Assembly (NCBI GenBank): GCA_947066955.1
Contig: CAMTAF010000012.1
Span: 1-51,839 of the forward strand
Length of the DNA: 51,839 nucleotides
Reading direction: 5' to 3'
Source: an uncultured Hungatella sp.
Lineage (GTDB): Bacteria > Bacillota > Clostridia > Lachnospirales > Lachnospiraceae
Shown here piece after piece: positions 22,836 through 31,550 of the stretch. Each line of letters starts with the position of its first letter. Positions within the stretch are counted from its first letter, which is position 1. The position numbers and the translations under genes are program-made. Under the pieces are notes generated by a model. The model did not search any database. It was not told where the DNA came from and saw only the letters and a program-made list of their open reading frames with translations.

Positions 22836-25019
22836 ATGAACATTATAAAAAGAAGCGGTATGGAAGTTCGTTTTGAAGCGCAGAAGATCCAGAACGCGGT
22901 GGAGAAAGCCAACCGCACTGTAAAAGAGGAGGAACATCTGACCTCGGAGCAGATCGTCAGGATCGTCCAGGCGGTGACTGCCAGATGCCAGGAACTGAAC
23001 CGGGCAGCGGGGGTGGAGGAGATCCAGGATATGGTGGAGGAGGAGATTATGCGCCACCAGGCGTACAAGGTCGCCAACCATTATATCACGTACCGTTACA
23101 AAAGACAACTGGTTCGTAAGTCCAACAGCACGGATCAGCAGATCTTAAGCCTGATCGAATGCAGCAACGAGGAAGTGCTCCAGGAGAACTCCAACAAGAA
23201 TCCTGTGGTGAACAGCGTGCAGAGAGACTACATGGCAGGCGCGGTGAGCAAGGACATCACCAACCGTCTGCTTCTTCCCCAGGAAGTGGTTCAGGCCCAT
23301 GAGGAAGGGATTATCCACTTCCATGACGCGGACTATTTTGCCCAGCATATGCACAACTGCGATTTGGTGAACCTGGAGGATATGCTGCAGAACGGGACCG
23401 TGATCTCGGACACCCTGATCGAGAAGCCTCACAGCTTTTCCACGGCCTGCAACATTGCCACACAGATTATCGCCCAGGTGGCCTCCTCCCAGTACGGCGG
23501 CCAGAGCATTTCCCTGACTCACCTTGCCCCGTTTGTAGATGTGAGCCGCCAGAAGATCGTTATGGAGGTGCGGGAGGAACTTAAGGAGCTGGGCTGCGAG
23601 GGGACCAGGGAGCAGATGGAGTCCATCGTGGAGAAGCGCCTCATGGATGAGGTGAAGAAGGGGATCCAGACTATCCAGTATCAGGTGATCACCCTGATGA
23701 CCACCAACGGCCAGGCGCCCTTCCTCACCGTGTTCATGTATCTCAATGAGGCGGGGCAGGACCAGCGGTTAAAGAGAGATCTGGCCATGATTATCGAGGA
23801 GACTCTCCGCCAGAGGATCCAGGGAGTGAAAAACGAGAAGGGTCAGTGGATCACCCCAGCGTTCCCCAAGCTGATCTATGTTCTGGAGGAGGACAATATT
23901 CACCCGGATTCGCCTTATTATTATCTGACCCAGCTGGCCGCCAGGTGCACGGCCAAGCGCATGGTGCCGGATTACATCTCCGAGAAGATCATGATGCAGA
24001 ACAAGGTTGACAAGAACGGAGAGGGACACTGCTACACCTGCATGGGATGCAGGAGTTTTCTGACCCCCTACGTGGATCCGGACACGGGAAAGCCCAAGTA
24101 CTACGGCAGGTTCAACCAGGGCGTGGTGACCATCAGCCTTCCCGACGCGGCCCTGTCCTCAGGGAGGGATATGGACCGGTTCTGGGAGATCTTGGATGAG
24201 CGCCTTGATCTGTGCTACAGGGCTTTGATGTGCCGCCACAAGAGGCTGAAAGGCACTCTGTCCGACGTGGCTCCTATCCTGTGGCAGAACGGCGCCCTGG
24301 CCAGGCTGAAGAAAGGGGAGACCATCGACAAGCTGCTGTACGGCGGTTATTCCACCATCTCCCTGGGATATGCGGGGCTCTATGAGTGTGTCTATTACAT
24401 GACAGGCAAGTCCCACACAGACCCGGAGGCCATGCCCTTTGCCCTGGAGGTTATGCAGCACTTAAACGATGCCTGCAAGGCGTGGAAGGAGAAGGAGAAT
24501 ATCGACTTTTCCCTTTACGGGACGCCCCTTGAGTCCACTACCTACAAGTTTGCCAAGTGCCTTCAGAAGCGCTTCGGAATCATCGAGGGCGTAACGGACA
24601 AAAATTATATTACCAACAGCTACCACATCCATGTGACGGAGGAGATCAACGCCTTTGACAAGCTGTCCATTGAGGCCAAATTCCAGGCACTGTCCCCGGG
24701 AGGTGCCATCAGCTATGTGGAGGTGCCGGATATGCAGAACAACATCCCGGCAGTCATGGCTCTCTTAAACCATATATACGACAACATCATGTACGCGGAG
24801 CTGAACACAAAGAGCGACTACTGCCAGGTATGCGGCTATGACGGGGAGATCCAGATCGTCGAGGACGAGCACGGCAAGCTGGTGTGGGAGTGCCCCAGCT
24901 GCGGTAACCGGGATCAGGACAAGATGAATGTGGCCAGAAGAACCTGCGGCTACATAGGAACCCAGTTCTGGAATCAGGGCAGGACCCAGGAGATCAAGGA
25001 CCGGGTGCTGCATCTGTAA
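22836..25019 (+). CDS. nrdD: Anaerobic ribonucleoside-triphosphate reductase (class III)
   Basis: The protein has 727 residues, starting at an ATG ten bases after TGGAG; the upstream GTG at 22830 is too close to that site. An N-terminal ATP-cone domain (IIKRSGMEVRFEAQKI..., about residues 1-90) senses ATP/dATP. The catalytic barrel includes HFHDADYFAQHMHNCDL and CYTCMGCRSFLTPY. The C-terminal zinc site is CQVCGYDG...CPSCGNRDQ, followed by the glycyl-radical loop RRTCGYIGTQFWNQGR, whose glycine is made a radical by NrdG. It makes dNTPs from NTPs without oxygen, marking an anaerobe. nrdG follows after 33 bases. Confidence 0.97.
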   Translation: MNIIKRSGMEVRFEAQKIQNAVEKANRTVKEEEHLTSEQIVRIVQAVTARCQELNRAAGVEEIQDMVEEEIMRHQAYKVANHYITYRYKRQLVRKSNSTDQQILSLIECSNEEVLQENSNKNPVVNSVQRDYMAGAVSKDITNRLLLPQEVVQAHEEGIIHFHDADYFAQHMHNCDLVNLEDMLQNGTVISDTLIEKPHSFSTACNIATQIIAQVASSQYGGQSISLTHLAPFVDVSRQKIVMEVREELKELGCEGTREQMESIVEKRLMDEVKKGIQTIQYQVITLMTTNGQAPFLTVFMYLNEAGQDQRLKRDLAMIIEETLRQRIQGVKNEKGQWITPAFPKLIYVLEEDNIHPDSPYYYLTQLAARCTAKRMVPDYISEKIMMQNKVDKNGEGHCYTCMGCRSFLTPYVDPDTGKPKYYGRFNQGVVTISLPDAALSSGRDMDRFWEILDERLDLCYRALMCRHKRLKGTLSDVAPILWQNGALARLKKGETIDKLLYGGYSTISLGYAGLYECVYYMTGKSHTDPEAMPFALEVMQHLNDACKAWKEKENIDFSLYGTPLESTTYKFAKCLQKRFGIIEGVTDKNYITNSYHIHVTEEINAFDKLSIEAKFQALSPGGAISYVEVPDMQNNIPAVMALLNHIYDNIMYAELNTKSDYCQVCGYDGEIQIVEDEHGKLVWECPSCGNRDQDKMNVARRTCGYIGTQFWNQGRTQEIKDRVLHL

Positions 25020-25052
25020 CCTTTATGGCCGGAAAGGAAGTTTAGGAGGATT

Positions 25053-25580
25053 ATGTACTACAGCACCATCAAGAAGTGGGACATCGCAGACGGGCCGGGG
25101 GTCAGGGTCACCCTCTTTGTATCCGGATGCACCAACCGCTGCCCCGGCTGCTTTCAGCCGGAGACCTGGGATTTCTCCTACGGACAGCCCTACACCGAAG
25201 AGACGGAGGCGGAGATCCTAAAGGCATTGGAACCCTCTTATATTCAGGGGCTGACCCTTCTTGGAGGAGAGCCTATGGAGCTGGAGAATCAGCCGGCTCT
25301 CCTGGAGCTGGCCCGGAAGGTGAAAAGCTGTTTCGGAGGGAAAGATATCTGGTGCTACACCGGCTTCACCTACGAGACAGACCTGCGCCCCGGAGGGAAG
25401 CGGCACTGCCAGGTTACGGATCGGTTTCTGGGCTGCCTGGATGTGCTGGTGGATGGCCGGTTTATCCAGGAGAAGAGGAACCTGATGCTGTCTTTCCGCG
25501 GGTCGGAGAATCAGCGGATTATCAATATGCCCGCCACTTTACAGACAGGCAGGGTAGTCCTTGAGGACTGGGGAAGATAG
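25053..25580 (+). CDS. nrdG: Anaerobic ribonucleotide reductase activating protein (radical SAM)
   Basis: The protein has 175 residues. The radical-SAM iron-sulfur motif CTNRCPGC (CxxxCxxC) follows the characteristic opening DIADGPGVRVTLFVSGC. The SAM-binding GGEP motif is seen as TLLGGEPME. It cleaves S-adenosylmethionine to place the glycyl radical on NrdD. The ribosome-binding site TTTAGGAGGATT is strong. It forms one operon with nrdD; no convincing terminator follows, only a short GC-rich stretch with a T run near 25595. Confidence 0.96.
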   Translation: MYYSTIKKWDIADGPGVRVTLFVSGCTNRCPGCFQPETWDFSYGQPYTEETEAEILKALEPSYIQGLTLLGGEPMELENQPALLELARKVKSCFGGKDIWCYTGFTYETDLRPGGKRHCQVTDRFLGCLDVLVDGRFIQEKRNLMLSFRGSENQRIINMPATLQTGRVVLEDWGR

Positions 25581-25615
25581 CCGTACCGGCGCGCTTTTTT
25601 CGCCGCTGCCCCTCT

Positions 25616-25641
25616 TATATTTTTTCGGAAGATACCGATAT
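25616..25641 (+). promoter_or_regulatory. Possible sigma-28 (FliA/SigD) promoter of the FliD-like gene
   Basis: CCGATAT (25635-25641) matches the core of the motility sigma-factor -10 element. TATA (25616-25619) lies 15 bases upstream in place of the usual TAAA. The predicted start is about 35 bases before the gene, and the fliA sigma gene lies in the same window. Confidence 0.5.
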
Positions 25642-25683
25642 ATAAGGTAAATATGGTATTTATTACCGGAAAGGAGAACAATT

Positions 25684-26595
25684 ATGGCAGTAAGCGGAGT
25701 TACATCGGATCTGTATGGCAGTTATTATACCTATAATTACGGCTACAACAATTCTTCCAGCGGCATCAGCAGCGACAGCTGGGGAAAGAAGGCCACCGAG
25801 GAAGCGGATAAGCTGAAAGAGTCTCTGGGCATTTCCAGCACCGATAAGACCGGTACTTCCTCCAAGACCAACACCACGGCCAGCAATGTGTCAGGTTTTC
25901 TTATGGGTTACCAGACAAGGCTGGAAGATTTGGAGACATCTGCTTCCAAGCTTCAGCTGAACAATAAGAACAATGTGTTTGATAAGTATGACGCGGTGAA
26001 GGCCAAGGCAGACAAGGGAGAAGCTACAGAGGACGACTTGACAAAGGCGGCCGAGGAAGTTTATTCCGCAGTGAAGGATCTGGCGGACAAGTACAACAGC
26101 GCAGTGGATTATCTGAAGAATAATACCCAGTACGGCGAGGGCCTCAGCAGCCAGCTGGATTCCTTAAAGAGAGGGATGCCCACGGAGCAGGGGCTGAAGT
26201 ACTTCGGCATGAGCTACGATACCAGCGGCAATGTAAAGGTGGACAAGGACGAGTTCATGAAGACCTTCCAGAGCGATTCCAACTATGTGAAGGATTCCTT
26301 CGGCGGACAGTACGGCATTGCCGACCGTCTTGGCGCCAAGGCCAGCGCGATCCTGGATTCTTCTGTTGACAAGGTTCTTGGAAGCGGCGCCACGGACGGC
26401 GTATCTGACGGCGACAGCAGCAAGCCCAAGGTCAGCAGCTCCCCGGCTTCCGAGACTTACGGCGGTTCTACCGTCAACACGGCCAACGCAGCCAATGTCA
26501 ATGATTCCTTTAAGCAGTTTGCCAGCTTTGCCAGAAGCGGCGCGTTCAATCTCAGCAATTATTATGCCGTATCTATGCTGAACATCCTCGCATAG
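25684..26595 (+). CDS. FliD-like flagellar protein (C-terminal cap-domain similarity only)
   Basis: The protein has 303 residues. The N-terminus is Tyr/Ser/Asn-rich (residues about 1-35) and unlike FliD. Residues 75-165 are coiled-coil-like. The segment around 175-225 (YFGMSYDTSGNVKVDKDEFM, then FQSDSNYVKDSFGG and GIADRLGAKASAILDS) closely follows the FliD C-terminal pattern in which a residue block predicts filament-cap assembly. It is much shorter than FliD, which usually exceeds 400 residues. The ATG has an AAAGGAGAACAATT site, a sigma-28-like promoter lies upstream and a terminator follows, so it is a late flagellar monocistron just before the main fla operon. It could be a truncated or accessory cap protein, or a divergent secreted protein; function is inferred. 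Confidence 0.6.
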   Translation: MAVSGVTSDLYGSYYTYNYGYNNSSSGISSDSWGKKATEEADKLKESLGISSTDKTGTSSKTNTTASNVSGFLMGYQTRLEDLETSASKLQLNNKNNVFDKYDAVKAKADKGEATEDDLTKAAEEVYSAVKDLADKYNSAVDYLKNNTQYGEGLSSQLDSLKRGMPTEQGLKYFGMSYDTSGNVKVDKDEFMKTFQSDSNYVKDSFGGQYGIADRLGAKASAILDSSVDKVLGSGATDGVSDGDSSKPKVSSSPASETYGGSTVNTANAANVNDSFKQFASFARSGAFNLSNYYAVSMLNILA

Positions 26596-26616
26596 TCCGG
26601 CGAATATTGGAAACAT

Positions 26617-26645
26617 GAGAGTCCGGTGATTCCGGGCTCTTTTTT
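26617..26645 (+). terminator. Intrinsic terminator after the FliD-like gene
   Basis: AGAGTCCGG (26618-26626) pairs with CCGGGCTCT (26632-26640; one G-T pair) and is followed by T5. Confidence 0.9.
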
Positions 26646-26650
26646 ATGCG

Positions 26651-26733
26651 CAGGCCCGTGCAGTGGAAGTTTGCCGCTAAAGCGGCGCACGGGCCGCGCG
26701 GCGAGTAGGGGGAAAGACCTCCCCTACTCGATT
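26651..26733 (+). repeat. Interspersed hairpin repeat, family B, copy 3 (best formed)
   Basis: Outer stem GGCCCGTGC (26653-26661) pairs perfectly with GCACGGGCC (26687-26695), enclosing an inner hairpin GCCGC-TAAA-GCGGC. A second hairpin follows: GAGTAGGGG (26703-26711) with CCCCTACTC (26721-26729), then GATTG. The sequence and layout correspond to copy 2 at 4785 and, in part, copy 1 at 428. Confidence 0.7.
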
Positions 26734-26753
26734 GTTGGCGGCGTAAAATAAGT

Positions 26754-26833
26754 GTATCGGCACGCGCCGCTGGGGGTCATCTGCCGGTTCGCCGGATGGC
26801 ATCCTAAAAATGTTCTGCATTTGTTTTTCTGCC
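26754..26833 (-). repeat. Structured interspersed element, family A, copy 5 (inverted, decayed)
   Basis: Read on the minus strand it has GGCAGAAAAAC, AAATG/CATTT around a short loop, TTAGGATGCC, a linker, then GGCAGATGACCCCCAGCGGCGCGTGCC and GATAC. The 3' end (AGCGGCGCGTGCCGATAC) is nearly identical to the direct copies, but the left half is degraded and no AGGAGG flanks are present. Unlike the others it is not between co-directional genes of one operon. It sits upstream of the fla operon promoter, next to a family B copy. Confidence 0.75.
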
Positions 26834-26864
26834 TATAAAAAATGATCAAAAAATATATTCCGTC

Positions 26865-26893
26865 TTGATTTTAAGTTGAAGTAATGATATGAT
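26865..26893 (+). promoter_or_regulatory. Putative sigma-A promoter of the fla/che operon
   Basis: TTGATT (26865-26870), 17 bases, TATGAT (26888-26893), in an AT-rich stretch about 90 bases before flgB. No sigma-28 motif is seen here, fitting an early-class operon that makes FliA for later genes. Confidence 0.6.
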
Positions 26894-26984
26894 AGGAAAT
26901 ATCGGTTAATCAAATGCCAGAAAATTACTATTGAAAATATATGGTATATAAGAGACAATAGAGTTGAGAGAGGAGAGAAGTTTT

Positions 26985-27377
26985 ATGTCTCAGATATATG
27001 GCAACGGAATAGCCCTCACAGAGAAGGTTCTCGATTATCTTTGGCAGCGCCAGACGGTGTCTCTGAACAACATTGCCAACGATGATACGCCGGGTTTTAA
27101 GTCCCAGTACATAACATTTGAGGACGAACTGAGGAAAAGAGTGGCGGATGCCAACAAAGCAAAAAGAAGCCCCAGGAGGGCTGTGTACGAGGCCATCGGC
27201 AATACCCGTTCCCGGCTCAACACCACATGGAACGAGTCCAGCAGACTTGACGGCAACAATGTGGATGTAGATCAGGAGCAGGTGGAGATCGTGCGCACCG
27301 CTTACGAGTATCAGTACATGCTCAGCTCTCTCAACAACGATATAACGCGCTTGAGAAGCGCTGCCAAGACATTTTAA
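26985..27377 (+). CDS. flgB: Flagellar basal-body rod protein FlgB
   Basis: The protein has 130 residues from the ATG after AGAGAGGAGAGAAG; an in-frame ATG 21 bases upstream overlaps that site. The rod-protein N-terminal motif is LWQRQTVSLNNIANDDTPGF and the C-terminal helix is VEIVRTAYEYQYMLSSLNND. It forms the proximal rod above the MS ring. It is the first gene of the operon. Its usual partner flgC, normally the next gene, is instead found at 40778. Confidence 0.95.
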   Translation: MSQIYGNGIALTEKVLDYLWQRQTVSLNNIANDDTPGFKSQYITFEDELRKRVADANKAKRSPRRAVYEAIGNTRSRLNTTWNESSRLDGNNVDVDQEQVEIVRTAYEYQYMLSSLNNDITRLRSAAKTF

Positions 27378-27439
27378 GCCTGATTCGGGCAGGGAGATTT
27401 GAGGACAGCAGGAAAAAATAAGAAGACGGAGGCAGAGTT

Positions 27440-27757
27440 ATGGAAGGTGCGGGATTTATCACTCCTATGCAGCTGTGGAACATAGGCGGAAGCGAATTAA
27501 ACGAAGCCCAGAATGTGGCCGCGGCCAATACAGACGCGTCATTGTTCAAGAATATATTTAAGACTGCCGTGGACCAGGTGAAGGAGACACAGGCGGATGT
27601 GGAGCACAAGCAGTATCTGCTGTCCACCGGCCAGCTGGATGATGCCCACACGCTGCCCATCGCGGAGGCAAAAGCCGCCCTGAGCGTGGATGTGCTGATC
27701 ACTTTGCGCAATAAGACTTTGGAAGCGTATAATGAGCTGATAAAGATGAATGCCTGA
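27440..27757 (+). CDS. fliE: Flagellar hook-basal body protein FliE
   Basis: The protein has 105 residues. It carries the FliE pattern: a variable N-terminus, then LFKNIFKTAVDQVKETQADV, AEAKAALSVDVLITLRNKTLEAYNELIKM. It links the MS ring (FliF) to the proximal rod and is needed early for rod export. It follows flgB after 62 bases with GACGGAGGCAG upstream of the ATG. Confidence 0.95.
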   Translation: MEGAGFITPMQLWNIGGSELNEAQNVAAANTDASLFKNIFKTAVDQVKETQADVEHKQYLLSTGQLDDAHTLPIAEAKAALSVDVLITLRNKTLEAYNELIKMNA

Positions 27758-27862
27758 TTTTGATCAGCGGGCCGTATACAAGCTGGCGTCTTGTATAATG
27801 TACCCTATAAAGGCGGATGCCTTGCAGAGAACACGCCGGGCGTATGAATATTATGACAAAGG

Positions 27863-29611
27863 TTGGATAAGGACGTGCAGAATTTGAAAGAGAGCTGGCA
27901 GAACATGCCGGAGAAGACCAGGAAAATCATTAAAGCAATTGCAGGAGGAACTGCTACAATTGCTTTAATTGCGATAATTGCGTTGAACCTTTTTGGCAAT
28001 CAGTCGGATTATTCTACATTGTTTACCGGCTTGAGCCAGGATGAGGCCCAGGAAGTGGTGGGCCTTCTTCAGGATGAAGGGATCGAATACCGCTACAGCG
28101 CCAACGACGGCGCCATACGGGTTCCGGAGACACAGGTAGAGCAGACAAGGGTGAGCCTTCTGAGCAAGGGCTACCCAAAGAGCGGTTTTGCCTATGACAT
28201 GTATTTGAATAACACAGGCTTGATGACCACGGAATCTGACAAAAAACTGATCACGAAGTACGAGCTGCAGGACCGCTTGGGAGCTACCATCCGGGTCTTT
28301 GACGGCGTTCAGGATGCCAAGGTGACCATCAACGAGGGGACAGAAGCCTTGTATGCCTGGGAAGACCGGTCGGCAGCCGGGGCTTCGGCGTCCGTTGTGG
28401 TGACCATGAAGAACGGAAGCGTCCTGACGGCGGATAAGGCCCAGGCGGTGAAGACCTTGATTTCCCGAGCCGTAAAGGGCATGACGTTTACCAATGTGGC
28501 GGTGTTTGACGCTGCCACCATGACAGAGGTGGGAGGCAGCGGGGACGGCTCCGCCAGCGGCCTTGCGGACATCACCAGCCTCACCAGCCTGGTGGAGAGC
28601 AACATTGCCGCCAATGTAAGGCGGGTGCTGGAACAGCTTTACGGGACCGGCAATGTGGCCGTATCCGTAAAGGGCACTCTGAACATGGAAAGGCTTGTGC
28701 AGGAGACCACTCAGTACACGGTTCCGGAGAAGATCAATGATCAGGACAAAGAAGGCCTTCTCAGGTCAGAGAACCTGACTAATGAGGGGAGCAGCTCAGG
28801 CGGCCTGGGCGCCGGCGGCGTGGTGGGCGCGGACGCCAACGCGGATGTCCCCAGATATACTAACGAGAACGGAACCGGACAGGGCGGCGATACATATAAC
28901 AGTGACACAGCTTCCAGGGAGTGGCTGTATAATACATTAAAGGAACAGCGGCAGATTGATCCGGGAGTGTTGGAGGACACCTCCATCGGCGTGGTGATCA
29001 TCACGGACCGCCTGGATTCCCCCACACAGGAGGAGCTGATCCGCCTTGTGGCCAACTCCGCCGGTATCCCCACGGAGACGGCGGGAGATAAGATCACCCT
29101 GATCCGGGATTCCGGCCCCACAGTGGATATGCCGGTGGTTCCCGGAGGAGATACTCAGACAAGCGGAGACGGGAACGGGGATGAGAATCCGCAGATCCCT
29201 CTTCTGGTGTGGATCGCTCTGGGAGCCGGACTTCTCCTTCTGCTTCTCACAACTCTTCTTCTGCTTCTCAGGAGAAAGAAGAGGAAAGCTCAGGAAGTGG
29301 TCATGGCAGGGGACGACTTTATCGACGGAGACGCGCTGTCTGACCTGGCAAGAGGCGAGGAAGGCCTGGCCCTTGCGGAGGGAGGCGCCGGAGTGGGAGC
29401 CCTGCCCGGAGCGGAAGAGGAGGAAGACGAGTTTGCCAAGAACGAGGAGATCCTCAATCTGCGCATGCAGAGGAGCCTGCGCCTGAAACAGAACATCGCG
29501 GAATTTGTGGATCAGAACCCGCAGATCGCAGCCAAGCTGGTACAGAGCTGGTTAAGAGGAGAGGAGGACGGAGACGGTGGCAGAAGCAAAGACGGCAATC
29601 GAAGAAAGTAG
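27863..29611 (+). CDS. fliF: Flagellar MS-ring protein FliF
   Basis: The protein has 582 residues if translation starts at the TTG at 27863. GTG at 27875 or TTG at 27884 are alternatives; the only Shine-Dalgarno-like sequence, AAGGA at 27868-27872, better suits the later ones, so the first few residues are uncertain. A membrane span (about residues 22-42) is followed by ring-building domains (STLFTGLSQDEAQEVVGLLQ; VRVPETQVEQ-type YscJ region). A Gly/Ser-rich loop follows at about 300-350, then a second span (about 452-475) and a C-terminal tail that binds FliG. It is the base on which the switch, rod and export gate assemble. The next gene, fliG, starts inside its 3' end. Confidence 0.95.
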   Translation: MDKDVQNLKESWQNMPEKTRKIIKAIAGGTATIALIAIIALNLFGNQSDYSTLFTGLSQDEAQEVVGLLQDEGIEYRYSANDGAIRVPETQVEQTRVSLLSKGYPKSGFAYDMYLNNTGLMTTESDKKLITKYELQDRLGATIRVFDGVQDAKVTINEGTEALYAWEDRSAAGASASVVVTMKNGSVLTADKAQAVKTLISRAVKGMTFTNVAVFDAATMTEVGGSGDGSASGLADITSLTSLVESNIAANVRRVLEQLYGTGNVAVSVKGTLNMERLVQETTQYTVPEKINDQDKEGLLRSENLTNEGSSSGGLGAGGVVGADANADVPRYTNENGTGQGGDTYNSDTASREWLYNTLKEQRQIDPGVLEDTSIGVVIITDRLDSPTQEELIRLVANSAGIPTETAGDKITLIRDSGPTVDMPVVPGGDTQTSGDGNGDENPQIPLLVWIALGAGLLLLLLTTLLLLLRRKKRKAQEVVMAGDDFIDGDALSDLARGEEGLALAEGGAGVGALPGAEEEEDEFAKNEEILNLRMQRSLRLKQNIAEFVDQNPQIAAKLVQSWLRGEEDGDGGRSKDGNRRK

Positions 29612-30638
29612 CGCGTCCAAGCCTGAGGGCGAGGCCATAACCGACCCGAAGAGCAAAGCGGCCCTGGTTGTGGTGTCTCTCGGAGCCGACAGGGCATCCC
29701 AGATCTATAAATATCTCAATGAGGAGGACATAGAGGAGCTTACCTACGAGGTGGCGAAGCTTGGAAAGACTTCCAACTCCCAGGTGGAGACCACCCTGGA
29801 TGAATTTTATAAATTGTGCCTGACCCACAAGATGATGACCGACGGAGGCCTTGATTACGCCAGGAACGTGCTGGAGAAAGCCTTCGGCGAGTCCACGGCC
29901 AGGAACCTGCTGGAGAAAGTCTCCAAGACCCTCCAGTCCAAGCCCTTTAACTTCTTTATGAAGGGGGATCCCAAGGCTCTCCTTTCCCTGCTGCAGAATG
30001 AGCGGCCCCAGGTGATTGCCCTGATCATGGCCTACATGGATGCCCAGCAGGCGGCCCAGGTTCTGGAACAGCTTCCTGACGAGAAGAGGATCCAGACAGT
30101 GGAGAGCATGGCCCGGATGGACCGTGTGTCCCCGGAGGCCATTGCCATTGTTGAAGAGGAGATGAAGCGGAAGTTTGCCACCATCATCACCAGCGAGGAC
30201 AATATGAATCTGGGCGGTATCGACTATGTGGCGGATATGATGAACCACATCGACCGCAGCAGCGAGCGGAAGATTTTCGAGGAATTGGACAAGAGAAATC
30301 CGGAGTTGTCCCAGAGCATCCGGGAGAAGATGTTCGTGTTCGAGAACATCCTGGATATGGACGACAGGTCCGTGCAGCGCTTTGTCAGGGAGTGCGATAC
30401 AAAGGATGTGGTGTACGCCTTAAAGAGCGCCTCGGAGGAGATGCGGGATATGTTCTTCCGAAACATGTCCAAGCGTATGGCCGAATCGGTCCGCGGAGAC
30501 TTGGAGATCACTACCAATGTCCGTCTGAAAGACGCGGAGGAGGCTCAGCAGCGCATTGTCAATATTATCAGAAGGCTGGAAGAGCAGGGTGAAGTGATCA
30601 TCAAGAAGGGAGGAGACGATGATAACATCCTCGTCTAG
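29577..30638 (+). CDS. fliG: Flagellar motor switch protein FliG
   Basis: The protein has 353 residues from a GTG start preceded by AGAGGAGAGGAGG inside the end of fliF (35-base overlap). N-terminal, middle and C-terminal domains are all present: VSLGADRASQIYKYLNEEDI; the middle-domain FliM-binding motif region (RPQVIALIMAYMDAQQAAQV); and the C-terminal torque helix with VFENILDMDDRSVQRFVREC. It transmits stator force to the rotor. An extra N-terminal acidic tail of about 20 residues is present. Its 3' end overlaps fliH by 20 bases. Confidence 0.96.
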   Translation: MAEAKTAIEESSASKPEGEAITDPKSKAALVVVSLGADRASQIYKYLNEEDIEELTYEVAKLGKTSNSQVETTLDEFYKLCLTHKMMTDGGLDYARNVLEKAFGESTARNLLEKVSKTLQSKPFNFFMKGDPKALLSLLQNERPQVIALIMAYMDAQQAAQVLEQLPDEKRIQTVESMARMDRVSPEAIAIVEEEMKRKFATIITSEDNMNLGGIDYVADMMNHIDRSSERKIFEELDKRNPELSQSIREKMFVFENILDMDDRSVQRFVRECDTKDVVYALKSASEEMRDMFFRNMSKRMAESVRGDLEITTNVRLKDAEEAQQRIVNIIRRLEEQGEVIIKKGGDDDNILV

Positions 30639-31536
30639 ACAGATCATCAAAGCTTCCGGCTCTCAGGGAGGACCTCGGATCGAGAATTATCTGCCCTCCC
30701 TGGAACAGCTGATGAATCAGAATGTAGAATTGAGAAAACCGGTTTTTCCCCAGTACACACTGGAGGGAAAGAAGAAAAATACGGGAAAGCAGCCTGACAA
30801 AAAAAAGTCTCCTTCGGAGCAAACCCCGAAAGAGGAGGAACCGCTTTTTGAAGATGTGGTTGCTGCCCGTGAGGAGGCTCTTCAGAGACAGGGAGAGAAA
30901 CTTCTGGAGGAGTGGAAAGAGGAGGGCGCCAGGCTTTTAGATGAAGCCAGGCAGGAAGCGGCCCGTATTCTTGAGGACAGCAGGGCCCAGGCGGAAGAAG
31001 AGAAAGCGCTGGCCTGCCAGGAAGGCCGGCGGGAGGGCTATGAGGCCGGTTTCGCGGAAGGCAGGGAGCAGGGACTGGCGGAATTTCGTCAGGAAGTTCA
31101 AAGCCAGCTGGCTGATTTCCAGACAGATATGAAACAGGCCCTTCAGTCCGTTGACAAAGCCAAAGAGCGGTGCCTCCACACCTACCTGGATGAATTGAAG
31201 GACTGCGCCATAGCGGTAGGCGAAAAGGTTATCCACATCAGCTTAAAGTCCAGCGGCGAGGTCATCAAGCACATGATCATCGCGGCCACGGAGAAGCTGA
31301 AGAAGACGGCGTGGGTGAAGATTTATATAGATAAGTATGACTACGACATGATGATGGAGGCGGATGCCGGGGTGGTGGAGGAGCTGTCCAGGCTGTCGGA
31401 CAACATCAAGTTCATCGTCATGGACAAAGAGGACAGAGGCAGCTGTATCGTTGAGATGCCTGAGGAGATCGTGGATGTCAGCGTCAACACTCAGATGGGC
31501 AATATCAGGGATATGCTAGAAACCATAAGGCTGTAA
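30619..31536 (+). CDS. fliH: Flagellar assembly protein FliH
   Basis: The protein has 305 residues. The N-terminal half is charged and rich in Glu/Gln/Arg (long coiled-coil region, about 75-160) with a glycine-spaced stretch (ARQEAARILEDSRAQAEEEK; EGRREGYEAGFAEGREQG) typical of FliH. The C-terminal domain (about 180-305) resembles the peripheral stalk of V/F ATPases. It holds FliI at the export gate as a regulator of the ATPase. ATG after GGAGGAGACG, overlapping fliG by 20 bases. Confidence 0.9.
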   Translation: MITSSSRQIIKASGSQGGPRIENYLPSLEQLMNQNVELRKPVFPQYTLEGKKKNTGKQPDKKKSPSEQTPKEEEPLFEDVVAAREEALQRQGEKLLEEWKEEGARLLDEARQEAARILEDSRAQAEEEKALACQEGRREGYEAGFAEGREQGLAEFRQEVQSQLADFQTDMKQALQSVDKAKERCLHTYLDELKDCAIAVGEKVIHISLKSSGEVIKHMIIAATEKLKKTAWVKIYIDKYDYDMMMEADAGVVEELSRLSDNIKFIVMDKEDRGSCIVEMPEEIVDVSVNTQMGNIRDMLETIRL

Positions 31537-31550
31537 AAGAGGAGTCTCCT

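Noticed and set aside
25586-25602. Possible terminator after nrdG
   Set aside because: The T run is present but the adjoining GC stem is only about four pairs and its layout is wrong for a convincing intrinsic terminator.
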